A DNA stretch of 37,076 bases from Streptomyces sp. MBT53 (GCF_016654115.1 NZ_JAEQAZ010000097.1:1-37076), one strand, 5' to 3'; shown: positions 16,725-24,624, counted from the first letter of the stretch. The notes: generated by a model from the sequence alone, not told the origin. Numbers and translations: made by a program.

Positions 16725-16784
16725 GCCGGGGTTTGGTAGGCGGCGCGTGGGTGGGCCGGGGTTTGGCAGGCGGCGCGTGAGTGG
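16725..16784. repeat. 30-bp tandem repeat upstream of fasR
   Basis: Two adjacent 30-bp units (16725-16754 and 16755-16784) differ only at two positions, and a degenerate third unit follows from 16785. Each begins GCCGGGGTTTGG. They lie in the 330-bp gap between the divergent fasR and pirin genes, and would translate as RPTHAPP-type repeats if fasR were extended. Repetition and length suggest slippage-prone non-coding DNA. Confidence 0.75.
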
Positions 16785-16849
16785 GCCGGTGCTGGATAGG
16801 CGCCGTCGCGCGCACCTCTTTTGGTTCGGTCGCCTTCGGGGCGCTGGGA

Positions 16850-16917
16850 GCCGGTGTCGAGAGGCCCACCGTGCTCGGCGCTGCGCGCCTCCGCGCGCTG
16901 GTCCTCTCGACACCGGC
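16850..16917. repeat. Long imperfect cruciform, 15-bp arms
   Basis: GCCGGTGTCGAGAGG (16850-16864) and CCTCTCGACACCGGC (16903-16917) are perfect inverted repeats flanking a 38-nt GC-rich loop with internal symmetry (CGGCGCTGCGCGCC, GCGCGC). It resembles dispersed streptomycete intergenic hairpins, but no second copy is present in the window. Confidence 0.75.
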
Positions 16918-17007
16918 GCGCCCCTACGGCTCCCTCTCGGCCGGTGGCGTGGGGACGGAACAAGTGGGTGGGCCCGCACCGTGGGCGGGACTACCTTGGT
17001 GGGTGTG

Positions 17008-17658
17008 ATGGACGTGCGGCGCTCTGCGGAGCGGTACCCAGGCGGTGACCCGCAGGCCGGGATCCAGTCGTGGCACGCCTTCTCGTTCGGGCCGCACTAC
17101 GACCCCGGCAATCTTCGGTTCGGCGCTGTCATCGCGTGCAACGAGGAGCGGCTCGCCCCGGGCGCCGGGTTCGGCGAACACCCGCACAGCCACACGGAGA
17201 TCGTCACGTGGGTCGTCGAGGGGGAGCTCAGCCATCGCGACTCCACCGGCCACCTCACCCGCGTCCGGCCCGGTGACGTGCAGCGCCTCAGTTCGGCGGC
17301 CGGGGTGCGGCACGTCGAGCGCAATGACAGCGACTCGCCTCTGACCTTCGTGCAGATGTGGCTGGCGCCGTTGGAGCCCGGTGGCGAACCGTCGTACGAG
17401 ATCGTCCACGGCATCGCCGACTCGACTCCGTATGCGGTGCCGGAGGCGGGGGCGATGCTGCACGTGCGCCGTCTTACGCCCGGCGAGCGGACGGCCGTAC
17501 CGGACGCGGTGCATGTGTACGTTCATGTGGTGCGTGGTGAAGTGAGCCTGGGCGGGGAGAAGTTGGGGCCGGGGGATGCTGCTCGGATCACGGACGCGCG
17601 GGATCTGGCGGCTCAGGCGGCCACCGGGGCCGAGTTGTTGATGTGGGAGATGCTCTAG
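17008..17658 (+). CDS. Pirin family protein
   Basis: The 216-residue bicupin carries the pirin metal-binding set in the N-terminal cupin: HPHSHTEIVTWVVEGELSHR (His-x-His) and GVRHVERND (His-x-Glu). The C-terminal cupin is less conserved (VHVYVHVVRGEVSLGG, GPGDAARITDA). Pirins bind Fe or Ni; some oxidise quercetin, others regulate transcription, so the exact role is open. The ATG at 17008 is preceded in frame by GTG 17005, which is 7 nt after TACCTT; the gene may start there on a leaderless mRNA. The stop overlaps that of the convergent hydrolase in a shared CTAG. Confidence 0.85.
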   Translation: MDVRRSAERYPGGDPQAGIQSWHAFSFGPHYDPGNLRFGAVIACNEERLAPGAGFGEHPHSHTEIVTWVVEGELSHRDSTGHLTRVRPGDVQRLSSAAGVRHVERNDSDSPLTFVQMWLAPLEPGGEPSYEIVHGIADSTPYAVPEAGAMLHVRRLTPGERTAVPDAVHVYVHVVRGEVSLGGEKLGPGDAARITDARDLAAQAATGAELLMWEML

Positions 17659-18479
17659 AGCTCCGTGAGTTCCGCGAGCACCGCGTCCGTGAAGGGCGGC
17701 CATGCCTCCGTCGCCCATGGGCCGAACGCGCGGTCCGTCAGGGTCACGCAGGCCGCGCCCGCTGTCGGGTCCACCCACAGGAACGTGCCGGACTGGCCGA
17801 AGTGGCCGAAGGTGCGTGGGGACGATGAACTGCCGGTCCAGTGGGGGGACTTGGAGTCGCGGATCTCGAAGCCCAGGCCCCAGTCGTTGGGGTTCTGGTG
17901 GCCGTAGCCCGGCAACACGCCCTTGGTGCCCGGGTATTGGACCGTCATCGCCTCGGCGACCGTGCGGGGGTCGAGGAGGCGGGGGGCCTGGAGTTCGGCG
18001 GCGAAGAGGAGAAGGTCGGCGACCGTGGAGACGCCGTCCTTCGCCGGGGAGCCGTTCAGCGAGGTCGAGTTCATGCCGAGGGGGGCCAGGACCGCCTGGT
18101 GCAGGTACTCCGCGAACTCGATCTCCGTGGCCTTCGCGATGTGGTCGCCGAGCTGCTCGAAGCCCGCGTTGGAGTACAGGCGGCGTTGTCCGGGGGGTGC
18201 CGTCACGCGGTGTTCGTCGAAGGCCAGGCCCGAGGTGTGGGCGAGGAGATGGCGGACGGTGGAGCCGGGCGGGCCCGCCGGTTCGTCCAGCTCGACGGCG
18301 CCCTCCTCGTACGCTACGAGGACGGCGTAGGCCGCGAGCGGCTTGGTCACCGAGGCGAGCGGGAAGCGGTGGGTGGTCGGGCCGTGGGTTCCGAGGACGG
18401 TTCCGTCGGCTCGTACGACACCGGTCGCCGCGGTCGGTACCGGCCAGTTCTCGATCAGCGCGAGGTTGTGCAAGGGCAT
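17655..18479 (-). CDS. Serine hydrolase, beta-lactamase fold
   Basis: The 274-residue protein has the SxxK motif FPLASVTKPLAAYAV, the YxN motif RLYSNAGFEQLG, and GHFGQSGTFLW replacing the KTG box. It belongs to the penicillin-binding-protein-like class C beta-lactamase family. There is no signal peptide, so it is probably a cytoplasmic esterase or peptidase. Start ATG 18479 is chosen because the MPLHNLALIENWP N-terminus matches the family and no upstream start has a ribosome binding site. It ends in a CTAG shared with pirin. Confidence 0.85.
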   Translation of the reverse strand: MPLHNLALIENWPVPTAATGVVRADGTVLGTHGPTTHRFPLASVTKPLAAYAVLVAYEEGAVELDEPAGPPGSTVRHLLAHTSGLAFDEHRVTAPPGQRRLYSNAGFEQLGDHIAKATEIEFAEYLHQAVLAPLGMNSTSLNGSPAKDGVSTVADLLLFAAELQAPRLLDPRTVAEAMTVQYPGTKGVLPGYGHQNPNDWGLGFEIRDSKSPHWTGSSSSPRTFGHFGQSGTFLWVDPTAGAACVTLTDRAFGPWATEAWPPFTDAVLAELTEL

Positions 18480-18536
18480 GCCGTCGAGCCTAAGCGCTCG
18501 GTCTCGGCCGTCCCGCCGATTTCTTACCGGTTCCGC

Positions 18537-18567
18537 TTGCTTCGAGTGCACTCCAAGGCCATAGCGT
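18537..18567 (+). promoter_or_regulatory. MerR-type promoter and operator
   Basis: TTGCTT (18537-18542) and TAGCGT (18562-18567) are 19 bp apart, the over-long spacer characteristic of MerR-activated promoters. Inside the spacer is the palindrome CTTCGAGTGCACTCCAAG (18540-18557), symmetrical except for one mismatched pair. The merR ATG is 7 nt beyond the -10 box. MerR proteins twist such spacers to activate transcription, so this is almost certainly an autoregulated promoter for merR and the reductase. Confidence 0.8.
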
Positions 18568-18574
18568 GGTGGCC

Positions 18575-19036
18575 ATGACGGTGATGGAGACCACGGGTAC
18601 CAGGACCGACAGCTGCGGAGGCCCGCCGCAGGGCGAGCGGCGTCCGGACGGCGCGGACAGCTACACGATCAGCGAGGTCGTCGCCTTCACCGGCCTGACG
18701 GCACACACCTTGCGCTGGTACGAGCGCATCGGGCTGATGCAGCACATCGACCGCTCGCACACCGGCCAGCGCCGCTACAGCAACCGCGACCTCGACTGGC
18801 TCGACCTCGTCGGCAAGCTCCGCCTGACCGGCATGCCGGTCGCCGACATGGTCCGCTACGCCGAGCTCGTGCGCGAGGGCGACCACACCTACGGCGACCG
18901 CTTCGACCTGCTGGAGGCGACCCGCCGGGACGTCCTGGCCAGGATCGCCGAACTGCGCGACACCCTCGCCGTACTCGACCGGAAGATCGCCTTCTACGGC
19001 GACGCCCACGCCTACGAGAAGGAGAAGGCAGGATGA
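18575..19036 (+). CDS. MerR-family transcriptional regulator
   Basis: The 153-residue protein has a winged HTH at about residues 28-95 (YTISEVVAFTGLTAHTLRWY, ERIGLM, GQRRYSNRDLDWL) and a C-terminal coiled coil (DVLARIAELRDTLAVLDRKI). This is the MerR subgroup that regulates aldo-keto reductases and redox genes. A leader of about 25 polar residues precedes the HTH. It shares a 4-bp ATGA overlap with the reductase gene, so the two are translationally coupled. ATG 18575 was chosen for its position after TAGCGT; GTG 18566 is inside the -10 box. No sensing Cys cluster is visible, so it is unlikely to be a metal sensor. Confidence 0.92.
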   Translation: MTVMETTGTRTDSCGGPPQGERRPDGADSYTISEVVAFTGLTAHTLRWYERIGLMQHIDRSHTGQRRYSNRDLDWLDLVGKLRLTGMPVADMVRYAELVREGDHTYGDRFDLLEATRRDVLARIAELRDTLAVLDRKIAFYGDAHAYEKEKAG

Positions 19037-20049
19037 CCGACACCACGATCCCGACCGCACGGCTCGGCGCGGACGGCCCCGAGGTCGGCGTCCAGGGCCT
19101 CGGCTGCATGGGCATGAGCTTCGCCTACGGTCCCCCCGACGCGAAGGAGTCGCTGGCCACTCTGGACCGGGCGCTCGAACTCGGCGTGACCTTCTACGAC
19201 ACCGCCGACGTGTACGGGGCCGGGGAGAACGAGCGGTTCCTGTCGCCGTTCTTCAAGGCGCACCGTGACGAGGTCGTCGTCGCCACCAAGTTCGCCATGT
19301 CGATCCCGGCCGGTGAGCCCACCCGGCGGGTCATCCGCAACGACCGGCCCTACATCCGCCAGGCCGTCGAGGCGAGCCTGCAGCGTCTTGGCATCGATGT
19401 CATCGACCTCTACTACATGCACCGCCGCGATCCGGCCGTCCCCATCGAGGAGACCGTCGGCGCGATGGCGGAACTGGTGCGCGAGGGCAAGGTCAGGCAC
19501 CTCGGGCTGAGCGAGGTCACGGGAGCGGAGCTGCGCGCCGCGCACACCGTGCACCCGATCGCCGCCGTGCAGTCGGAGTGGTCGCTGTTCAGCCGGGACG
19601 TCGAGATCAGTCTCGTCGGGGCGGCCGTCGAGCTGGGCTCGGCCGTCGTGCCGTACTCACCGCTCGGCCGGGGCTTCCTCACCGGCTCCTTCGCCAACGC
19701 CGAACAGGACCTGACGGAGGGCGACTTCCGCCGCCACCAGCCCCGCTTCACCGGCGAGAACGCGGCGGCCAACGCGACCCTCCTCGACCCCATCCGCACG
19801 GTCGCCGCCGCCCACGACGCCTCCCTCGGCCAGATCGCCCTGGCCTGGGTACAGCAGCGGGCTCAGATCCATGGCCTTCCCGTGATCCCGATCCCCGGCA
19901 CCACCAAGCGCAGGCGGGTGGAGGAGAACACGGCGGCGACGAGGATCGTCCTGACCGACGACCAGTTGAGCCTGCTGGAGCCGATCGCCGGCAAGGTGGC
20001 GGGCGATCGGTACGCGGACATGACCTTCGCTTCCACCAGCAGGGAGTAG
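19033..20049 (+). CDS. Aldo/keto reductase
   Basis: The 338-residue protein has the AKR catalytic tetrad in TIM-barrel context: Asp and Tyr in FYDTADVYGAGENE, Lys in VVVATKFAM and His in YYMHRRDP. The C-terminal IPIPGTTKRRRVEEN binds the NADPH phosphate. It belongs to the AKR group that reduces aldehydes and ketones, often methylglyoxal or electrophile detoxification. It overlaps merR by 4 bp and is expected to be activated by it. Cytoplasmic. Confidence 0.94.
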   Translation: MTDTTIPTARLGADGPEVGVQGLGCMGMSFAYGPPDAKESLATLDRALELGVTFYDTADVYGAGENERFLSPFFKAHRDEVVVATKFAMSIPAGEPTRRVIRNDRPYIRQAVEASLQRLGIDVIDLYYMHRRDPAVPIEETVGAMAELVREGKVRHLGLSEVTGAELRAAHTVHPIAAVQSEWSLFSRDVEISLVGAAVELGSAVVPYSPLGRGFLTGSFANAEQDLTEGDFRRHQPRFTGENAAANATLLDPIRTVAAAHDASLGQIALAWVQQRAQIHGLPVIPIPGTTKRRRVEENTAATRIVLTDDQLSLLEPIAGKVAGDRYADMTFASTSRE

Positions 20050-20055
20050 GGGTTC

Positions 20056-20895
20056 TTACAGTTCCGCGAGGAGTTCCGCTTTCTTCACGCTGAACTCCTC
20101 ATCCGTGACCAGCCCAGCCGCATGCAGCTCCCCGAGGTGCCGAATCCGCTCGGCAATATCCGCGGGGTCGCGGCGCGCGGCCGGGATCACGGCCGTAGGA
20201 CGCGCGGAGCGAACGGCGGAGAGGACCGCTGCCGCGAAGGGCAGAGACTCGTGCACCGGGCCGTATCCCAGCCCGAACACCACGGCCGCCGGGTCCTGGT
20301 CCACCGGCACCGGCGGCGCAGCCCCGCGCAGCAGCCGTAGATGACCCTCGAAGACCTCGGGGGAGCGCCACTCGACGCCGTTGAGGTCGGTGACCGGGAA
20401 GCTCTGGTCGCCGGCCTTCCACTTGGCCGACGAGGCGCCGGTCCAGAACCAGCGGAAGGAGACCGTCTTGCCGTCGAAGGTCGCCTTTCCGTCGTACGCC
20501 TTGAAGCGCAGCGGTACTTCGGGGGCAGCCACCAGGAAGCGTTCGGCCGGGCCGCGGTCGCGCTTCAGCTGGGCGCGCAACTCGTCGGCGTAGTACTCGG
20601 CGAGGGTCTCGCGTTCGGCGGGGAGTACGAGTTGGTAGGGGTCGCTGCCCTCTTTGAGCTGGCCGGCCGCCGCCTCCACGAGGGGGTCGGCGCCGGCGCG
20701 CGGTACGAGGCGCAGGACGACCGTGCCGCGTCTGCCGGGGGCGAGCGTCACGGTGTCGATCGCGTCGAAGGGGATCCGGCGTTCACCGAGTGCCTGGAAC
20801 AGCTTGGGGGTTCGAATGCCCCGCTCGTAGCGGATGCGCACGAAGTCGGACTCGAACTCCCAAGCGGCATGAAATCCGGCCAGTACGTCACCCAT
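20056..20895 (-). CDS. DUF4429 and SHOCT domain protein
   Basis: The 279-residue product (MGDVLAGFHAAWEFESDFVR) contains two DUF4429 lobes, about residues 5-95 (IRYERGIRTPKLFQALGERR, TVTLAPGRRGTVVLRLVPRAG) and 125-215 (ATFDGKTVSFRWFWTGAS). It ends with a SHOCT motif (LGELHAAGLVTDEEFSVKKA ELL), a short oligomerisation domain. Function of this family is not known. Start ATG 20895 sits 7 nt downstream of TACGAT with no ribosome binding site; ATG 20904 and 20916 are in-frame alternatives. Convergent with the aldo-keto reductase, 6 bp apart. Confidence 0.85.
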   Translation of the reverse strand: MGDVLAGFHAAWEFESDFVRIRYERGIRTPKLFQALGERRIPFDAIDTVTLAPGRRGTVVLRLVPRAGADPLVEAAAGQLKEGSDPYQLVLPAERETLAEYYADELRAQLKRDRGPAERFLVAAPEVPLRFKAYDGKATFDGKTVSFRWFWTGASSAKWKAGDQSFPVTDLNGVEWRSPEVFEGHLRLLRGAAPPVPVDQDPAAVVFGLGYGPVHESLPFAAAVLSAVRSARPTAVIPAARRDPADIAERIRHLGELHAAGLVTDEEFSVKKAELLAEL

Positions 20896-20961
20896 GCGGC
20901 TCATCGTAGGCGGCACATGTCCTCCGTCCCATCCCCGCGCAGACCGCAGTTCCTGCTGTTT

Positions 20962-22191
20962 CTACGCGCGTCCGGCCGCCGAGGCGTCGGACAGACCCTG
21001 TCGGCAGATGTCGGTGTCGTGCGCGCACGACACCGCGTCGTACGCGCCCACGCCGATGTCGGCGAAATTGGCGAGGCTGTCGGTGCCCGACGCGAAGTAG
21101 CCGGTGTGACCCTTGGCGTCCTTCGCGGCCAGCACCCGTGCGCCGAACGCCCTGGACACCGGGTCCTCGCCGTGGCCGAGACCGCCGACCTCCATGTACG
21201 GCACGTCCTGGATCCAGTCGTCGGCGTCCCGCATCGCCCACACCCGGGCGAGGGTGTGCAGGTGGGCGGCGTTCGAGGTGCGCATGCCGGGGCTGCCGGC
21301 CACCGCGATGTCGGTCACCCGGGGCGGCAGTTCGTGTGCGGCGACCCCGCACACCACCGAGCCGTAGCTGTGGCAGAAGAGGGCGACCTGCGAGGTGCCG
21401 GGCAGCGCGCGCAGCAGGGCGTTCAGCCGTACGGCGCCTGCCTCGGCGCGGCCCGCGGTGGCCGAGTCGATGCCGAGGCCGCCGGGCGCGGTGTAGTCGG
21501 CCCAGGCGATCACGGCGGTGCGCGTGCCGGTGTCGGTCGCGGACTTCGCGGTGTTCTCGGCGGCGTACAGGTTCTGCGCCATCCCGACCGGTGCCGAGTA
21601 GCTCTTGTTGGTCTTCTGGAAGGTGAGCAGGTCGGTGTCGACACCGGGGACGATGATCGACACGCGCTGCGCGGTGTCCAGGTCGCCGAAGACCTCGGCG
21701 ATGCGGCCAGAACCCTCGGGGTCGAAGGCCAGGATGTGGCGGTTCCCGCTCATCAGCGCCTCGAAGCGGTGCATGAGGCGGCCCGCCTCCTGCTTGCCGT
21801 AGGGCGTGAGGCGGCTGTCGTGCATGCGCCTGCGCTCGACCTTGCGGGCCTGGTCGAGGGCGATGTGGTTGGCGCGGTAGCGCAGCTGGACCGGGGCGCC
21901 GTTCATGTTGCCGACGGCGAGGGGGTAGCGGTGCGCGAGGCGGGTGCGCTGCTGTGCGGTGAGCGAGGCGAAGAAGCGGGCCAGCCGGGTCGGGGAGGCG
22001 TCCGGGTCGGGCAGCTCGCGCCCGTTTATGTGGCCGTGCTCCCATGCGGAGAGGGAGGCCTGGAGCGCCGTTTTCCCGGGGTGGCTGCGTACCGCGGTCC
22101 AGCCGGTGGTCGCCAGCATCACGAACACCACGGCCAGCGCGAGCAGCGCGCGCCAGGCGTTCAGCGTGGGGGAGGAGTCGAAGGAAGTCAC
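20962..22191 (-). CDS. DUF1023 alpha/beta hydrolase, membrane-anchored
   Basis: The 409-residue protein starts MTSFDSSPTLNAWRALLALA and has one N-terminal hydrophobic segment (about 13-33), so it is anchored or exported. The C-terminal half is a DUF1023 alpha/beta hydrolase: VSIIVPGVDTDL, ALFCHSYGSVVCG with the nucleophilic Ser, and the late DADDWIQDVPYM and LANFADIGVGAY segments. Substrate is not known. It lies 46 bp upstream (transcriptionally) of the DUF4429 start, so could be co-transcribed with it. The GTG start at 22191 lies 9 nt after TAGTGT and no ribosome binding site is visible. Confidence 0.83.
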   Translation of the reverse strand: MTSFDSSPTLNAWRALLALAVVFVMLATTGWTAVRSHPGKTALQASLSAWEHGHINGRELPDPDASPTRLARFFASLTAQQRTRLAHRYPLAVGNMNGAPVQLRYRANHIALDQARKVERRRMHDSRLTPYGKQEAGRLMHRFEALMSGNRHILAFDPEGSGRIAEVFGDLDTAQRVSIIVPGVDTDLLTFQKTNKSYSAPVGMAQNLYAAENTAKSATDTGTRTAVIAWADYTAPGGLGIDSATAGRAEAGAVRLNALLRALPGTSQVALFCHSYGSVVCGVAAHELPPRVTDIAVAGSPGMRTSNAAHLHTLARVWAMRDADDWIQDVPYMEVGGLGHGEDPVSRAFGARVLAAKDAKGHTGYFASGTDSLANFADIGVGAYDAVSCAHDTDICRQGLSDASAAGRA

Positions 22192-22274
22192 TGGGAGGAC
22201 ACACTAGGAGAACGAGAGGGTCTCGCGTTAACCGAGTGACGGGGATCACGTTTCAGCGGTACGTGATGAGGAAC

Positions 22275-22910
22275 TCAGTACGACTCGCTCGTGCGCCAGT
22301 TCCCCGCCAGCGCCGGACCCACCCCGTCCAGGTGGGCGGCCGTCAGCTCCCGCATCGCCTCGATGCTGAGGTCGTCCCCCGCGATCCACATCCGCTCCAC
22401 CACCCGCATCACCCCGCCGAACACCGCCACCACCAGCCGCGGCCGGGGGTCCGTGCCCATCGCCAGCCCCTCGCGCACGGCGATGATCTGCGCGAGTTCC
22501 TCCTCCAGCTCCATCGAGCGCCGCAGGTGCGCGGCCAGCAGTCCCGGCGTCGACTCGATGACCCGGTAGGTGCGCATGTGCAGTTCCAGCGGTACGACCT
22601 GCTGGATCGCCTCGTTGATGGTGTCCCAGCTCTCCAGCACGGCCCGGCGCAGCGCCTCGAGCGGGGCCTCGTGCGGCGGGCGGGCGCGGACGGCCTCGAC
22701 GAAGTGCGTCTCGGTGAGCCGGGGCACGAAGAAGGCGGCCTCCTCCTTGCTCGCGAAGTAGCGGAAGAAGGTGCGCTGCGAGACGTCGACGGCCTCGGCG
22801 ATCTCGTCGACGGTGGTCTGTTCGTAGCCCTTGGTCGTGAACAGTTCGAGGGCGGCACGCAGCAGCGCGTCCCGCGTGCGGGCCTTCTTGCGCTCGCGCA
22901 GAGTCTCCAT
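22275..22910 (-). CDS. TetR-family repressor of the adjacent MFS pump
   Basis: The 211-residue protein begins METLRERKKARTR; residues about 6-55 are a TetR HTH (RDALLRAALELFTTKGYEQT, TVDEIAEAVDVSQRTFFRYF). The C-terminus (ERMWIAGDDLSIEAMRELTA) matches the common actinobacterial QacR-like group. It starts at ATG 22910 with GAGGAGA 6 nt upstream; an extended start would read into the operator. Divergent from an MFS drug exporter, with two related palindromes between the genes, so it is likely the pump's repressor released by its substrate. Confidence 0.92.
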   Translation of the reverse strand: METLRERKKARTRDALLRAALELFTTKGYEQTTVDEIAEAVDVSQRTFFRYFASKEEAAFFVPRLTETHFVEAVRARPPHEAPLEALRRAVLESWDTINEAIQQVVPLELHMRTYRVIESTPGLLAAHLRRSMELEEELAQIIAVREGLAMGTDPRPRLVVAVFGGVMRVVERMWIAGDDLSIEAMRELTAAHLDGVGPALAGNWRTSESY

Positions 22911-22930
22911 GCCGTTCTCCTCGTAATTGT

Positions 22931-22945
22931 TGACAGCCGCCGACA
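22931..22945. promoter_or_regulatory. TetR operator copy 2 (degenerate)
   Basis: TGACAGCCGCCGACA matches the reverse complement of the main operator at 13 of 15 bases, centred 34 bp from it and close to the tetR start. It could mediate autorepression. Confidence 0.5.
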
Positions 22946-22956
22946 TCTGAACCTGT

Positions 22957-22986
22957 TTGTCAACTGTCAGCGGCTGACACTAGCCT
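22957..22986 (+). promoter_or_regulatory. MFS pump promoter with embedded TetR operator
   Basis: TTGTCA (22957-22962) and TAGCCT (22981-22986) are 18 bp apart. The palindrome TGTCAGCGGCTGACA (22965-22979) lies entirely in the spacer, the classic repressor position. The MFS ATG at 22994 is 7 nt beyond the -10 box, so the message is probably leaderless. Confidence 0.72.
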
Positions 22987-22993
22987 CGAACAC

Positions 22994-24613
22994 ATGACTA
23001 GTCAGACCACCATCAGTTCGACGGGGCCGGGGGACAAGGCAACGGTCGCCCCGTCCGACCCGACGCCCTCCACGGGGCTGCGCGGCCACCCGTGGTTCAC
23101 CCTCATAACCGTCGCCGTCGGCGTCATGATGGTGGCCCTCGACGGCACCATCGTCGCCATCGCCAACCCGGCCATCCAGAAGGACCTCGGCGCCAGCTTC
23201 GCCGACGTCCAGTGGATCACCAACGGCTACTTCCTCGCCCTCGCGGTCTCCCTCATCACCGCCGGCAAGCTCGGCGACCGCTTCGGCCACCGCCAGACCT
23301 TCCTGATCGGCGTCAGCGGCTTCGCCCTCGCGTCCGGCGCCATCGGCCTCTCCCACAGCATCGCGTTCGTCGTCACCTTCCGCGTGCTCCAGGGCCTGTT
23401 CGGCGCCCTGCTGATGCCGGCCGCGCTCGGCCTGCTGCGGGCCACCTTCCCCGCCGAGAAACTCAACATGGCCATCGGCCTGTGGGGCATGGTCATCGGC
23501 GCCTCCACCGCGGGCGGCCCGATCCTCGGCGGCGTCCTCGTCGAACACGTCAACTGGCAGTCGGTGTTCTTCATCAACGTGCCGGTCGGCGCCGTCGCCC
23601 TCGTCCTCGGCCTGCTGATCCTCCGCGACCACCGCGCCGAGAACGCGCCCCGCTCCTTCGACATCCTCGGCATCGCGCTGCTCTCCGGCGCGATGTTCTG
23701 CCTTGTCTGGGCCCTCATCAAGGCCCCCGCCTGGGGCTGGGGCGCCGGCACGACCTGGGCGTTCCTCGCCGCGTCCGTCCTGGGCTTCGCCCTGTTCGCC
23801 TTCTGGGAGCAGCGCGTCAAGGAACCCCTCATCCCGCTGGGCCTGTTCCGCTCCGTCCCGCTGTCCGCGGGCGTCGTGCTGATGGTCCTGATGGCGATCG
23901 CCTTCATGGGCGGCCTGTTCTTCGTGACGTTCTATCTGCAGAACGTGCACGGTATGAGCCCCATCGACGCCGGTCTCCACCTCCTCCCGCTCACCGGGAT
24001 GATGATCGTCGGCTCCCCGCTGGCCGGCGCCGCGATCACCAAGCTCGGCCCGCGCATCCCGCTGGCCGGCGGCATGGCGGCCACCGCGATCGCCATGTAC
24101 GGCATGTCCACCCTGGAGTCGGACACTGGCAGCGCGGTCATGTCCATCTGGTTCGCCCTGCTCGGCTTCGGCCTCGCCCCGGTGATGGTCGGCGCGACCG
24201 AGGTCATCGTGGGCAACGCGCCCATGGAGCTGTCCGGTGTCGCCGGCGGTCTCCAGCAGGCCGCGATGCAGATCGGCGGCAGCCTCGGTACGGCCGTCCT
24301 CGGCGCCGTCATGGCCTCCCGCGTCGACAGCGACCTGCCCGGCAACTGGGCGGACGCGGGCCTGCCCAAGCTCACCCAGCCCCAACTGGACGCGACCGCC
24401 GAAGCGGTCCAGGTCGGAGTCGCCCCGATCGCCAAGGGCACCCCGGAGGCGGTCGCCGCGAAGATCACGCAGGTCGCCCACGACACCTTCATCTCCGGCA
24501 TGAGCCTGGCCTGCCTGGTCGCGGCCGGTGTAGCGGTGGTCGCGGTGTTCGTCGCCCTGCTGACCAAGCGCGGCGAGAACGCGGAGGCGGGCGCGGGAGC
24601 GGCCCACATCTGA
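22994..24613 (+). CDS. MFS drug exporter, DHA2 (EmrB/QacA) family
   Basis: The 539-residue membrane protein has about 14 predicted spans, typical of DHA2. Recognisable motifs: the D1 motif VALDGTIVAIANPAIQ in span 1, GKLGDRFGHRQTFLIG (motif A), and GMVIGASTAGGPILGG (motif C of antiporters). These pumps use the proton gradient to expel drugs, dyes or secondary metabolites. The last cytoplasmic tail is short (KRGENAEAGAGAAHI). Control is presumably through the divergent TetR protein. Substrate unknown. Confidence 0.93.
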   Translation: MTSQTTISSTGPGDKATVAPSDPTPSTGLRGHPWFTLITVAVGVMMVALDGTIVAIANPAIQKDLGASFADVQWITNGYFLALAVSLITAGKLGDRFGHRQTFLIGVSGFALASGAIGLSHSIAFVVTFRVLQGLFGALLMPAALGLLRATFPAEKLNMAIGLWGMVIGASTAGGPILGGVLVEHVNWQSVFFINVPVGAVALVLGLLILRDHRAENAPRSFDILGIALLSGAMFCLVWALIKAPAWGWGAGTTWAFLAASVLGFALFAFWEQRVKEPLIPLGLFRSVPLSAGVVLMVLMAIAFMGGLFFVTFYLQNVHGMSPIDAGLHLLPLTGMMIVGSPLAGAAITKLGPRIPLAGGMAATAIAMYGMSTLESDTGSAVMSIWFALLGFGLAPVMVGATEVIVGNAPMELSGVAGGLQQAAMQIGGSLGTAVLGAVMASRVDSDLPGNWADAGLPKLTQPQLDATAEAVQVGVAPIAKGTPEAVAAKITQVAHDTFISGMSLACLVAAGVAVVAVFVALLTKRGENAEAGAGAAHI

Positions 24614-24624
24614 CGGCGTATCCA

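Larger units (their letters stand above)
16675..17007. other. fasR-pirin divergent intergenic region
   Basis: This 333-bp stretch has no convincing gene. It holds the 30-bp tandem repeat (16725-16784), the long inverted repeat (16850-16917) and, next to the pirin gene, a -10-like TACCTT (16992-16997). It must also contain the fasR promoter, for which no good -10 box was seen. Confidence 0.6.

Noticed and set aside
15469..16869. Longer FasR with about 65 extra N-terminal residues
   Set aside because: The extension is encoded by the 30-bp tandem repeat and does not resemble FasR; GTG 16674 gives a normal length.
20808..20825. T-arm-like GGGGTTCGAATGCCCC, suggesting a tRNA
   Set aside because: It lies within the DUF4429 coding sequence (ERGIRTPKLF) and no acceptor, D or anticodon arms fit around it.
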